Shown here piece after piece: positions 10,149 through 20,881 of a stretch of DNA of 35,751 nucleotides (positions are counted from its first letter, which is position 1; each line of letters starts with the position of its first letter). The notes under the pieces are model-generated. The model was not told where the DNA came from, did not search any database, and saw only the letters and a program-made list of their open reading frames with translations. A program made the position numbers and the translations under genes. Source of the DNA: Brevipalpus yothersi (lineage: Eukaryota > Arthropoda > Arachnida > Trombidiformes > Tenuipalpidae); NCBI GenBank assembly GCA_003956705.1, contig QZCP01000298.1, positions 13,440 through 49,190 on the forward strand. The letters are read 5' to 3'.

Positions 10149-10971
10149 TTTCGAAGAAAGTATCAAGTATCGATTAGATATTGTAGATTATAAAGATCTT
10201 CCTTTCTTTTATAATTATCACCTAAGCAAATTGATGTCCAAGACTTGCAGCAAAGATCTTAAGCACCTTGGTAATGGTACTGAGAACATCTCCGTGAAAA
10301 ATCTCGGAGACAAATTGAGCTTGGAACTATCAGAAAGGTGCGATCTCGAGGAGAATAAAGAATCTGAATTTTGTTCCTTCGAAAATTCACTGGACAAGAT
10401 GAACACTTATCGTCTTGCTCTTGGAATGTCAGATAAAATCATCGATAGCATGGGACGATTCATTTCGGAAACTGAAAAATATATCCTGATAGTCAGCCAT
10501 GAGCTACCCATCTTGAATAGAGTTATATTCACCCTCAAGGAGTATAGAGTTGATTTCATCTGTTTTGGAATGCATTCGAATTGTGATCCAAATACCATAG
10601 ATTACACAATTGAGAAGAAAATCGAAAAAGAAAGACAAATCAACCCAAAGGTCAAACTGGAAGGCATCTATCGAAACATAAGGGTTGCAATAGCAGCGTG
10701 CTCGGCTTTATCAGATTATCCTCGCTTGTTGTGGAAAGATTTTGATTTGTCCATCATATTTGAGGCCAATAAGATTCCTCTACCTGATATTCTGAGCCCT
10801 CTGTTCATATCAAATCGTTTCGTTCTGATCGATGATGAAAGCCATAAGCCATCTGCTGCTGTGTCAAATGAGAATGTCCTTCTTGAAAAGTTGGTCAAAT
10901 TATTGTGGCTGAAAAGTGGAGAACATCTCGAAAGTCAATCCTCATCTTCGACATTGGATAGGATACTGTGA
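10149..10971 (+). pseudogene. DNA2-like: DNA2-like B1, 3' part, downstream of the transposon
   Basis: The frame is open from the right edge of the element to a TGA at 10969-10971 and matches the last part of B2 (YRLDI..DY.DLPF onward), including about 27 codons before the first in-frame ATG at 10231. It corresponds to helicase domain 1A: the Walker A position is GMSDKIID, motif II is FEANK instead of DEAxx, and motif III is DDESHKP. It ends at the same place as B2, before motifs IV-VI, so the short C-terminus is a class feature rather than damage. The absence of any stop suggests a recent insertion. The fragment has no clear promoter of its own apart from signals in the element. Confidence 0.82.
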
Positions 10972-11180
10972 ATCACTTTATTATTATTACTCTCATCTAG
11001 AGGAGGAGGATCGAATCATTCTAATTCACCCATCTCACCTGTATGCTCAAGTGATTCTACGCCTTTTTCATTTAAATTTTTCGTGAACACAACCTGATTC
11101 AAAAAATGTTCCAAAATTTCTGATCTCGATCAAAATCTGTAAATTTTCACCTCATCAGCTGTTTTCCTCTCACAAAAATT

Positions 11181-11184
<4 letters not shown>

Positions 11185-11239
<55 letters not shown>
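11185..11239 (+). repeat. (CT)n microsatellite
   Basis: About 27 uninterrupted TC units. Confidence 0.95.
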
Positions 11240-11241
<2 letters not shown>

Positions 11242-12329
11242 GATTTAGCCTCAGAAAAATTCAAATACAATCCGATTTGCAAATCTTCCAGCACTATGAA
11301 TGGTAATTTTGCCAGTGGTATTTCTAGAAAATTTTCTCACTGATTTTCATATCAAGGACGAATTGGAGAAGGCCCTCACCATATTTTGACGAGATTTTAC
11401 ATCATTTATGACTTAAGTTGAACAAATATATTTACATGTACATTCCAATTGATTGCGTGTTCAAGGTGTTGGAGAACTTCATACCATGTAATTAGGATGA
11501 CGCATAACCACACAGATAATAACTCAGAGAAATAGAACTTCAATAAACTTTGCTGAGATTCACAGACATGAAACAGAAACAGATAAGGAAGACTTTTCCT
11601 ATCTGTTCCCTCGCGATTTGTTGGATAATTCAGGAATTTCCATTTCTCCAAAAGAATGCTTCACTTTCCAATGCTGTTCGATATAACTGTTGAATTCAAG
11701 TTATCCTTTAGATCACTTTTTCTCTTGTCCCCTAGAAACAATCAACAGAGATCAAAGTGATAAGGAAATGGAATGTGTATTTCTCCCCCCTCATGTGTGG
11801 AGCGCATTGTAAGTACTGCTTCCGGGAAATGCTAACATGTTATCTACTTCTCGCTAGCTGATCAGTTTGGGTTAATCAAATCGATGGTCAGATATGAAAT
11901 GGAGATATTTTAAAAATTTGAAAAAAAATTGCGATTGCTCTTTCTACTCAGAATCAACAAACCATCAATCTGACTTCCGTTCTACGATCTTTGAAAACTC
12001 TGAGGTAATCAAAACAATTGCTGCAGAGGTGCAATGAAATTGCTCAATTTTTGCTTCAATTCTCTTTAATTTGAGCCAGAATAGTAAATTATTGACTGGT
12101 GCAAGTTTTCATTGCGCTCAAATACCTCAAATCATTGAGTCAGATGGAACAATCAAACCTTCTGATTTGAATGTAAAGAAGTTGAGTACATAAGGCCAAA
12201 AATATGGAAAACATGCACTACTGGGAGGGATCTAATAGGATCGAGCTTCACTCATCCAAGATTCTGGTGGAGAGACGCTTAAAGCATAAGGCATTTCTCG
12301 GCGGGTAAATTGTTTACCGCTAATTATTA

Positions 12330-12333
<4 letters not shown>

Positions 12334-12391
<58 letters not shown>

Positions 12392-12602
12392 NNNNNNNNN
12401 NNNNNNNNNNNNNNNNNNNNNNNNNNNNNNNNNNNNNNNNNNNNNNNNNNNNNNNNNNNNNNNNNNNNNNNNNNNNNNNNNNNNNNNNNNNNNNNNNNNN
12501 NNNNNNNNNNNNNNNNNNNNNNNNNNNNNNNNNNNNNNNNNNNNNNNNNNNNNNNNNNNNNNNNNNNNNNNNNNNNNNNNNNNNNNNNNNNNNNNNNNNN
12601 NN

Positions 12603-12668
<66 letters not shown>
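12334..12668 (+). repeat. (CT)n microsatellite containing a sequence gap
   Basis: TC repeats at 12334-12391 and 12604-12668 flank 211 unknown bases (12392-12602). The gap is probably more of the same repeat, so the true length is unknown. Confidence 0.9.
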
Positions 12669-12673
<5 letters not shown>

Positions 12674-13622
12674 TTTTTTGGCCATCTCATCCTGCCGCAC
12701 CGGAGGTTACGAAGGCTTGTACTTTGGACATGTAAGTAGTGAGCCTCTATGCAGTTCGGGGGTATTGCTGTGTAAGCTGAATTTTTTTTGACCACATTTT
12801 TTGCGTTCAAACTTCTCATCGAATCTTGTAAAAGGAATCAGTTTCTCAGCCATCAACTATGGTACAGTGATTTGAATCCTCTCTTCATTTCTTCTGAACG
12901 CTGGTGGAGTGTTTTTTCTGTGCACAAGATTTTTCAAGACACAGACTGAAACTTTTTGATTGCTTGAACTCAGTGTTGGGTGATGAACAGTGAAGAAAAG
13001 AATTGATATTCTGAGCTCTATGGATTGACTGTGTGGTGATCGACCGCCTGCATTGTGGATATCCTCAAGGCGGCGAGCTTTGGCCTTTGGCCCTCTTACA
13101 TAAATACCTCAATTTGAAATTGAAGCTATTCGCAGGTTCGAGTGGGCGTTTCTAAGAATTTGATAACTATCGTCTTTGCTGTTGCTATGATGAGAATTCT
13201 CAGAATTGATTTTATCATGAAGTGTTACTCTTCAAATGTGATATCACACACCACTGGCTCATGATAAGATACTTGAATTCATTCATTTTATTATATTAGA
13301 TTATATTGTGATTGCAGTGAATGTTTTGAAAACATTGTTCATAAATCATGAATTATGATCACATTCAAGTTCTTACCTCTTTGGACTTTTGATTTGTTGG
13401 ATTCATATTCGCCATCATCTTGCCGGAGTAAAGTTGTTAAAGTTTGTGTGTCCATCCAATGAAATCTTCATAATCGTTTAATTGGAAGTTTATTTCATTC
13501 ATTCACATTCATTTTAAATTATCTGTATTTAATGAACTTGAATCTCCTCGTCGCTCGATTGAGTTACTTGAAAACTGTGATCATTTTTGTGTTCTTCCAA
13601 AACCGTTAAAATAAATTGAGAA

Positions 13623-15929
13623 ATGGAAAATCCTCAGGTCTTCAATAGATTCAAAGTGATATCCGTGGAAAAAACTGAACGTGAACAGTGGATAGAGATT
13701 GAACACATACCATCAGGTGAATTATATGAATGTCACCTAACTGGTTCATGGCGACGAAGTAAAGTATCTGAAGGTGATATCATAAACGTTAAAAGTGATA
13801 GATTGGTTGGTGATGTCTACACTATCAATCACGATTATGGTCTCGTAACGGTTAATCCAGATTATTTGATACCTGTGGGATCGATCTCAAAAATATGCAT
13901 ACGCGAAGCATGGTTAGATGGATTATTCAAGAAGGTGTTTCAAACGTTCGATGGACCAAGCTTAATTGGAGTAATAGTACGTGATATTTTCCAGACTGCC
14001 TGCAAAGAGCGACCAGAAGCCTTTTCACAGCTTGAAGAGATCAGAGAAAGATGTTTCGAGAAGGAGAATATTCTCATGAAATGCTCGAATTCTGGCCCAA
14101 ATAAAGATGAGCTGATCAAGAAAGTTGATGAATATCTTCCCTCTATCATGACTTGGATAGAAAAATATGCTCTACAAGATGCTGGACAACTTGATAATGA
14201 AAAAGCGTTAGTTCAAATTGATACCGTTCAGGATATTGAAGAATCTATCTGGTCTCCGTCTCTAGGTATTCAAGGTAGAGTGAACCTTAGTTGCGAAGTA
14301 GAGATCTATGATCAAAAACCTCGCAGAAAATTGGTTCCCTTGACAATGACTACGGTCAGATTAGGGCAACGAATTTATTTTATACACGAGGGTCGATCCA
14401 AGATCTATTCCATGATGATGAGAGAGCGAGGGTCCCAAAACTGCGATGATGGACTTCTCCTTTTTCTCAAGAACCAAGAGAATCACTTTGAGCCTGTGAT
14501 GGATTTAGTCAAAGTCCGTCATATTGACGAAAAATGGGCATTGCGAAAACGCAATGAGATTGCAAATTTTCTAACACAGGAGAAGAACAACTTCAGTGGA
14601 CCACCTTTCATAAAGAGAGAAAAAGAAAGGTCCTGTGAGTACTGTCCACAGCGATTCAATTGCTCTCTGATTGCCAAATGTTTCGAAGAAGACAAAATTC
14701 AGGAATCAACAGATTTCAGACGAAAGTTCATCAACTCACAGCTTGACCACTTGGAGCCTCAAGAGATTGGATTCTTCAAGGAATGGATGGAATCAACAAG
14801 AAATGATTGGAAAAACATGGATAGAAAATCTCCGTTCTGGAGTGAGCCCTCTTCTTTGAGAGAGGCCAGTAACTTGGGATTAGGAGGCCTGTCCATTCAG
14901 GAAAGCTCCGAGGACCAAGTCATTTTCATAAGAGCCAGAGGCATTGGAAAATTATTAAGATCCCAAGATGGATTGCTTGGTAAACGAGTTGCCATTAGTG
15001 AAGATGAGCCTGGGAACATGGTGCCAACAAAAGTTGCACTTTTCTTCGGTCGTGTGACTGAAGTGGGAGAGAATGAAATTAAAATAGCTCCCAAAGGAAA
15101 TTTTAAAAAACCTGAATATGGAAGCAAATCTTATCGATTGGATATATCTGATTATGAAGATTTACCTTTTCTCTATTATTGGAACCTGAGCACGTTAATG
15201 TCCAAACAAACGCCATGGAGGGGGAAGGACTTTCATCGACTTCGTGACTGTATCGCAAATACTACTGAAAGGAATCCTATTGATCCTCTAAAACTGAATA
15301 TTCCAGACGGCTATGATCTGAGCGAACAGGAAAAGTGTGCATTTCGTCTCTTGGACAAGATGAGAACTTATCGTTTGCTTAATGGAGTGACTGACTCCGA
15401 TGAAACAATCACCAATATTGTTAACATCGTCAAAATCCTTTCACTAGCTGGAAAGACTATTCTGCTCTCTGGCCATGAATCAATTGTCTTGCAAAAAGTT
15501 TTACTCGTGCTCAAAAATTCTGGGATCGATTTTGTTTGTTTTGGAATGAAGTCAGCTTGTGAACAAAGTATCATGGAGCACACCATCCAGAATAGAATGG
15601 AAAAAGAAAGAGCAAACAAGCGCCCGTTGGACTTGAAAGAGCTGCATGGAACGATCAAGATTGCAGCAGCAACATGTTCAGTTGTACCGTACGAATCTCA
15701 CTTATTCGAAAGAAATTTCGATTTTTCAGTCATACTTGAGGCTGATAAGATCCCTTTACCTGCAATTCTGAGTCCTCTATTCATCTCCGAACGATTCATT
15801 TTGACTGGTGATAGCAGCCAAGTCCAATCGGCTGTTAAATCTAGCGAATCAAGAGATGATTTCTTCGGCAAAAGTTTGTTCGAAATGTTGTCAAAGAAAG
15901 ATGAACATATTAATACTCCAGAAAGCTGA
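13623..15929 (+). CDS. DNA2-like: DNA2-like protein B2: nuclease residues replaced, Fe-S cysteines kept, no helicase 2A domain
   Basis: An intact 768-residue single-exon frame; a TGA lies one codon before the triplet preceding the ATG, fixing the start. It aligns with DNA2 and with A1/A2 throughout: OB-like segment, C92, DIEES.WSPSLG, then C338, C341 and C347 (CX2CX5C). The nuclease centre is gone: R120 replaces the motif I histidine, N221 the GxxD aspartate, and LELKTG reads LTMTTV (T241, T243). Walker A is unrecognisable, motif II is LEADK (705-709), motif III is GDSSQVQ. The protein stops about 200 residues before the class A end, with no motifs IV-VI. DNA2 uses the Fe-S module to build its nuclease fold and DNA tunnel, so B2 may be a structural DNA-binding or regulatory pseudo-nuclease. 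The same changes in B1 show they were fixed before B1 and B2 separated. Biochemical role unknown. Confidence 0.9.
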   Translation: MENPQVFNRFKVISVEKTEREQWIEIEHIPSGELYECHLTGSWRRSKVSEGDIINVKSDRLVGDVYTINHDYGLVTVNPDYLIPVGSISKICIREAWLDGLFKKVFQTFDGPSLIGVIVRDIFQTACKERPEAFSQLEEIRERCFEKENILMKCSNSGPNKDELIKKVDEYLPSIMTWIEKYALQDAGQLDNEKALVQIDTVQDIEESIWSPSLGIQGRVNLSCEVEIYDQKPRRKLVPLTMTTVRLGQRIYFIHEGRSKIYSMMMRERGSQNCDDGLLLFLKNQENHFEPVMDLVKVRHIDEKWALRKRNEIANFLTQEKNNFSGPPFIKREKERSCEYCPQRFNCSLIAKCFEEDKIQESTDFRRKFINSQLDHLEPQEIGFFKEWMESTRNDWKNMDRKSPFWSEPSSLREASNLGLGGLSIQESSEDQVIFIRARGIGKLLRSQDGLLGKRVAISEDEPGNMVPTKVALFFGRVTEVGENEIKIAPKGNFKKPEYGSKSYRLDISDYEDLPFLYYWNLSTLMSKQTPWRGKDFHRLRDCIANTTERNPIDPLKLNIPDGYDLSEQEKCAFRLLDKMRTYRLLNGVTDSDETITNIVNIVKILSLAGKTILLSGHESIVLQKVLLVLKNSGIDFVCFGMKSACEQSIMEHTIQNRMEKERANKRPLDLKELHGTIKIAAATCSVVPYESHLFERNFDFSVILEADKIPLPAILSPLFISERFILTGDSSQVQSAVKSSESRDDFFGKSLFEMLSKKDEHINTPES

Positions 15930-15997
15930 TTCTTATTAGTAATAGAATGACATGAACAATTTTGTGTAATTGTTCTACTTGGATGAAGAAGAAAGTC

Positions 15998-16003
15998 AAT
16001 AAA
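15998..16003 (+). terminator. Polyadenylation signal of B2
   Basis: AATAAA lies 69 bases after the B2 stop codon, a typical distance for a short 3' untranslated region. It supports B2 as a transcribed gene. Confidence 0.55.
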
Positions 16004-17799
16004 TTATGATCAATAGACCTGATTTTCACCCTTGAGCCACTCAATATATCTGTCTTGATGCTTTCTTGAAAATATACAGTAGTAAAACTTATTTTTGAAA
16101 TCTGTAGAATGGATCAAAATCTCCGAGTTGTGATCACATCAGGGAATTTTTTGCTGATGATAATTTCAAGAAAATTTTTCAGTTGCATTTCTTCACTTTT
16201 AAGAAGAGAAGAAACTCCATATGCCAACAAGATACATTCATGTATCCAATCGTTTGTGAAAAAAATTGAGCGGGTATAGTTTGATCAATTTCTAATTGAA
16301 TTTGCAAATAAAGTGTTGAGAGCAGTGAATTGCAGAAGGCTAGTCAGAACGAGAAACGTTTTCCAACACACTTCACTTAAGATCACTGATACATGTACAG
16401 AGACTTGAAATTCAGTGTCTCGTGAGTCTGTTTTCTTCGATAATAAGAGAAATTTTCAAAACTTGAATGTGAGTTCTTCCTTTTCTTTCCATGCAAGTCA
16501 AAAAACCTCATTCTGTCTAAATATTCCTAGAAACACTCAGAAAAGCCCATTGACATTTCACTATCATGTGTAATGGATGATATATCTATATATCATCCAT
16601 GGATATTCATATGGATGGATGAGGAGGAGCAATTGGTACCAGTCCTCCTATCAGGTGTGCAACACCATGAATGCAAATGATTGTTCAGTTTCAATAACTG
16701 TCAACAAATCTTTGACTCCTTGCTTATTGATTAGTATCAAATAACGGGGTCAATGATGCAACTTCAGTTCTGAAGGAAAGATATCATGAAAATGTGGAAA
16801 TATGGAGAGGGACCAGATATAAATAGTTTTCAGAGAACCGAGTGTTACATGGAAAGAAGAAAAAATCCAAACATAATTGATCTCTGGTTCAGTTTATGAT
16901 AGTGAGAATGGTGTTTTCTCTCAATTAATTGAAAAAAATTTCGTCGATCGTTCAGATAATAGAAATAAAAATTGCGCTTTTCAAATTATTTTCATCCATT
17001 ATTCTTTTTCATTCGATCAAATCATACTGATCATCATACATACATTATTATGTATTTACCCAGTATTTTCTTGATAAATACTAAATAGTAGTTTGAGATT
17101 GTTGGAATTTCTGATAAAAAGATAGAGTAACCAGAGAAAAACATATGTATTGCCAGTGAAGATGATAAAAGTAGAAGTATCTTCAAAATCTGATAACTTT
17201 TGCCTCTTTTCCTAAATTCAGGTTACTAGAATTGCTGAGATTCCTCTTGTGTCAGTAAAGAATTAAGGAAACTTGTTTGATTCCATTCATCATGGAAACT
17301 CTAAAAGATAACGGGAGAAGCTTATCGAGGTCTCATGATCCGAAAGTTTTACGAAGAGAAGGTGAAAAACCATCGCAAAAAAGAAACTTAGAGAACTTTT
17401 GTATGAAAGATAAGAGAGAGTGTGTGAATGTATCCAAAATAGTGTGAAGAATACAAGAGTTAACCAGGAAGTGTGAATAGGATTGGGAAACAGGCTAACA
17501 AGCCTATAAGATCGAAATTTTAATCCTATTCTATCAAATCGAATCAATCACAAATTCACAGATCAGGCAGGAAAATTTTGTGGCAATAGATTTATGCCTA
17601 AAATACGCAAAGAAAAGATAGCTCTTCATATTCAATCAAAATATCGATTCACTGTTCCTTCCATCTTCGACCCCCTTCCAATGGGTATCAGTTCATAATT
17701 TAGTATCAAAAATAAAAACGAATGCATAATTTCATCTGATTTATTCGAAGAATAGCAGATTATTGGCACAACTTGGAAGCTACTCAACATAACTGTACA
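16004..17799. other. Intergenic sequence between B2 and A2
   Basis: AT-rich. Short frames (16877-17074 on + and 17290-17547 on -) have no recognisable content. The only structured item is the palindrome at 16573-16600. Confidence 0.5.
16573..16600. repeat. Perfect 13 bp inverted repeat
   Basis: ATGGATGATATAT (16573-16585) is followed after two bases by its exact reverse complement (16588-16600). CATATG and further ATGGATG strings follow directly. Confidence 0.85.
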
Positions 17800-17803
17800 T
17801 AAC

Positions 17804-17828
17804 TATCCAGATACTTGATATCTGAATA
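17804..17828. promoter_or_regulatory. Conserved dyad upstream of A2
   Basis: TATCCAGATA (17804-17813) and TATCTGAATA (17819-17828), spaced by 5 bp, match the dyad at 2576-2600 in sequence and spacing. A further TATCTGG half-site follows at about 17832. Confidence 0.45.
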
Positions 17829-17953
17829 CACTATCTGGTATCCATTCTACAATGTTTTGATAACATTTAAAAGTTCAAACTTTGATGAGGCGGATTGAAG
17901 AGTGTCAACCTCGTTCTTCAATTTGCAATCAAGGGGGTTGAAAAGTAACAACA

Positions 17954-20881
17954 ATGGAAGCCTCTAGACAATTCAAAAGATTTAAAGTACTATCTGTGAA
18001 AGTTTTGAGTGATGTCAAGATACTTAAAATGGAATGTGTATCAACAGGTGAAATTTATGTGTGCCATCTTTCTGACTCTTGGTATCACAGTTATGTGTCA
18101 GAAGGATACATTGTTCATGTTCACAGTGAAAAATTACTCCACAACACCTACCATATTGATGATGAATATGGGTTGATCACAATTGAGCCAGACAGATTGA
18201 TATGGTCAACATGGCTCGCTAATTCTGTCTCATGTATGCGAAGAACTTGGCTTGGTAGGACACTCACAGCGACAGCAACTGCACAGGGCACGGATGAACC
18301 AAGCTTGATTGGCGAAATTGTGCATGATATTTTTCAAACAGCATGCATAGAAAAATCATATTCTTTGGCTCAATTAGGAGAGATCAAGAGTAAATGTCTC
18401 CAAAAAGAAAGTGTGATACAGTGTTGCTTGATCAATGATATGAATATGGAACAATTAACTGGAAAAGTTGATGAATTTCTTCCTAGTATCTCATCCTGGT
18501 TCGAAGAACATTTCCAGCACAATTCCAAGCGAATGTACTATGACTTAGATACCATGAAAGATATAGAGGAAAGTATGTGCTCTCCATCTCTTGGAATTGA
18601 GGGCTCGTTAGATGTTACTTATGAAGTTGAGATTCATAGTCGCCCCCCTCGAAAAGTATTGATGCCTCTTGAATTGAAGACTGGAAGAGCAAACACAAAT
18701 TACACAAATGGACATCGAACTCAAGTCATATCGTATGCGATGGGAATGAAAGAGCGAGGACCTGATCGAGGTACTGCTGGGCTCCTCTTATATCTCAGAA
18801 ATAAGAGAGGTGAATTTAAGCCTGAGATGAGCCTAATACAAATTAGGCGACTAGAAGAAGTTGAATTGTTGCAGAGACGCAATGAACTTGCTCATTTTTT
18901 GTCCCCATTGAATACTGATTTGAATGGACCAGAATTTGTTGATTCAAAATGGCAATGTGATCATTGTGATGCAAGTTTCCACTGCTCTTTGATGGCTGAA
19001 TCTTTCGAAAAAGTCAAAGTTCAAAAATCGAGCGCTTTTAGGAAAGAGCTGATACAGTCAAAGCTCTCACATCTGAGATCAGAGGATATCAATTTTTTCA
19101 GGAAATGGATGCTCTTCTTGAGAAACAAAGAATCACAGAAACCAAGAAGAATACCATTCTGGAGTGAACCTTCTGTCTCAAGAGAAGCTAAGCAACTGGG
19201 TTTGAGTGATCTGAAAGTGCATAAGGTTTCCGGTAGAACTATCATCTTCAAACGGAGAAGGGACACGCCATCAGAGACCTCCTTCAATTCTTGTTCTGGG
19301 CTAATTGGTAAGAAAATTTACGTCAGTGAAGATGAATCTTGTGATAGTGTTCCATCAAAAATTGCTTTGTTTGGTGGTGAAGTATTGTCGAATGCAAAAA
19401 ATCAAATCGAAATCAAGACAACCAGAGAAGTTCGTAATTTCAAGCATACATCCAAAACTTATCGATTAGATTTGATAGACTCTGGTAGCGACTTCCCTCA
19501 CTATTTTGGTAATCTACTTGGCTTGATGTTTGAAGGTAAGGGATCTGGAAAGTATCATCTGCAACAGCTCCGGAATACCATCATCATGGACACGAAAGAT
19601 GCCCCTCTAAATTTGAAAACTTTAAATCTGTGGGGAACTGATGATGAAAATGAATCTGAGTGGGTACGCAGAATCCTGAATGACACTAAAAGTCATCTAC
19701 TAATTCACAGGCTACCTGGCTTTGGTAGAAAAATCGTCAATATCATAAGATATCATCTATCAAAGTTGAAAGACTCCATTCTTATAACGAGTCACTCCTA
19801 TTCAAGCCTGGACACAGTTTTAAGTAATCTCAAAAATTTTGGAATTGATTTCGTGCGAGTTGGCCCTCTCTCGAGTGCTCAATCTAGTATTGCAGCATAT
19901 TCTGTTGAAGAAAAAATGAGAAAATTGGCTGAGAGTAAGGAAAAAGTTAATCTTGAAGATTTCTATAAAAATACCAGAGTGGTTGGGGTGAAGTGCTCAG
20001 ATGCCAAGCTCAATCCATACATGCTGAGTAGAGCTTATACTGTTTGCATCGTAGATGAAGCTGATCGAATTCCTTTTCCAGTCATTTTGGAACTTCTCTC
20101 TAGATCTCTTGATTTCATTCTGATTGGAGACGAGAGCCCACTTCCGATCACGAAGGATGAAGAAATGAGTGTTGAAAATTATGGAGAAAGCCTCTTCACA
20201 ATGCTAATGGGCACAAATCGTGAGGCTATTTTGCCAAATCAGTACCACATGAATGAAGAAATCATGTCATATTCAAATAAGCTTTTCTATCGGAACACCT
20301 TGAAGTGTGGGTCACAAGAAATAGCTAAAGCAGTCATCCCTCCAGCGAGTAATTCAACTGGTCATCCATGGCTTAACCAAGCGCTATCGAATGAATTGTG
20401 TCAATCATTTTTATTTCTAGACACAGATCATTTCGAAAACTTGGACATTAATCACACCCGACGAGACATCAATCGAATGCAAACTGAGCTATGCATAGGA
20501 ATCATCAAAGAGTTTATCCATAATAATGGAATCTTGCCTTCTGAAATCGGTATCTTGGCTCCTTTTCAGAGTCAGATATCGTTGATTAAGAAGATGGTGA
20601 AAGAATTGGAAAAAGAAGCGAAAGAAATTCTTGTAAATACAATAGACAAATCTCAACCAGAAGGACGGATGATAATTTTGATCTCATTTGTAAAACATGG
20701 GAGCTCCAAACACGCTACCCTATCTGATGCCCGCCGTTTGAGAATAGCTCTAACTAGAGCAGCTCGAAAACTGATATTTGTTGGCAGTAAATGTTTCCTA
20801 GAACTCCATGAACCATTTCGTAATCTTTTTGACCTGATGAGAGAGGAGCAATTCGTCACAATATCTGATGTTTTTCGTTAA
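17954..20881 (+). CDS. DNA2-like: DNA2-like protein A2: nuclease motifs intact, helicase ATPase motifs lost
   Basis: An intact single-exon frame of 975 residues, the same length as A1 and colinear with it; a TGA three codons upstream of the codon before the ATG limits the start. The nuclease set occupies identical positions: C94, H124, D220 (GSLDV), E240 and K242 (LELKTG), Q257, Y261, C335, C338 and C344. The helicase is again degenerate but by different changes: Walker A is RLPGFGRK (586-593, with the lysine displaced), motif III is GDESPLPI, QYRM has become QYHM (763-766), and the VDKYQG motif reads IDKSQP. DEAD (701-704) and the motif VI arginines are kept. That the nuclease residues agree while the surrounding sequence varies, and that Walker A differs between A1 and A2, suggests constraint on the nuclease but not on ATP binding. 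Likely nuclear. Activity has not been shown. Confidence 0.93.
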   Translation: MEASRQFKRFKVLSVKVLSDVKILKMECVSTGEIYVCHLSDSWYHSYVSEGYIVHVHSEKLLHNTYHIDDEYGLITIEPDRLIWSTWLANSVSCMRRTWLGRTLTATATAQGTDEPSLIGEIVHDIFQTACIEKSYSLAQLGEIKSKCLQKESVIQCCLINDMNMEQLTGKVDEFLPSISSWFEEHFQHNSKRMYYDLDTMKDIEESMCSPSLGIEGSLDVTYEVEIHSRPPRKVLMPLELKTGRANTNYTNGHRTQVISYAMGMKERGPDRGTAGLLLYLRNKRGEFKPEMSLIQIRRLEEVELLQRRNELAHFLSPLNTDLNGPEFVDSKWQCDHCDASFHCSLMAESFEKVKVQKSSAFRKELIQSKLSHLRSEDINFFRKWMLFLRNKESQKPRRIPFWSEPSVSREAKQLGLSDLKVHKVSGRTIIFKRRRDTPSETSFNSCSGLIGKKIYVSEDESCDSVPSKIALFGGEVLSNAKNQIEIKTTREVRNFKHTSKTYRLDLIDSGSDFPHYFGNLLGLMFEGKGSGKYHLQQLRNTIIMDTKDAPLNLKTLNLWGTDDENESEWVRRILNDTKSHLLIHRLPGFGRKIVNIIRYHLSKLKDSILITSHSYSSLDTVLSNLKNFGIDFVRVGPLSSAQSSIAAYSVEEKMRKLAESKEKVNLEDFYKNTRVVGVKCSDAKLNPYMLSRAYTVCIVDEADRIPFPVILELLSRSLDFILIGDESPLPITKDEEMSVENYGESLFTMLMGTNREAILPNQYHMNEEIMSYSNKLFYRNTLKCGSQEIAKAVIPPASNSTGHPWLNQALSNELCQSFLFLDTDHFENLDINHTRRDINRMQTELCIGIIKEFIHNNGILPSEIGILAPFQSQISLIKKMVKELEKEAKEILVNTIDKSQPEGRMIILISFVKHGSSKHATLSDARRLRIALTRAARKLIFVGSKCFLELHEPFRNLFDLMREEQFVTISDVFR

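Larger units (their letters stand above)
10972..13622. other. Intergenic sequence with an assembly gap
   Basis: It contains two CT tracts and a run of N. No coding homology was seen. The open frames on the - strand near 12232-12819 are translated microsatellite (RERE) and gap. A TTGTGATTGCAG string ending at 13317 could be a 5' untranslated-exon acceptor for B2, but no donor was paired with it. Confidence 0.5.

Noticed and set aside
12232..12819. Long - strand frame of up to 195 codons
   Set aside because: Most of it is Arg-Glu repeats from the CT microsatellite and X residues from the gap.
13130..13150. GGTTCGAG string resembling a tRNA T-loop
   Set aside because: No matching A-box, anticodon stem or acceptor stem was found around it.
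2721..20881. The DNA2-like genes as bacterial Cas4 or viral nucleases
   Set aside because: They follow animal DNA2 colinearly from the OB-like region through the helicase half, with eukaryote-specific motifs such as DIEES.WSP. No prokaryotic or viral context is present.
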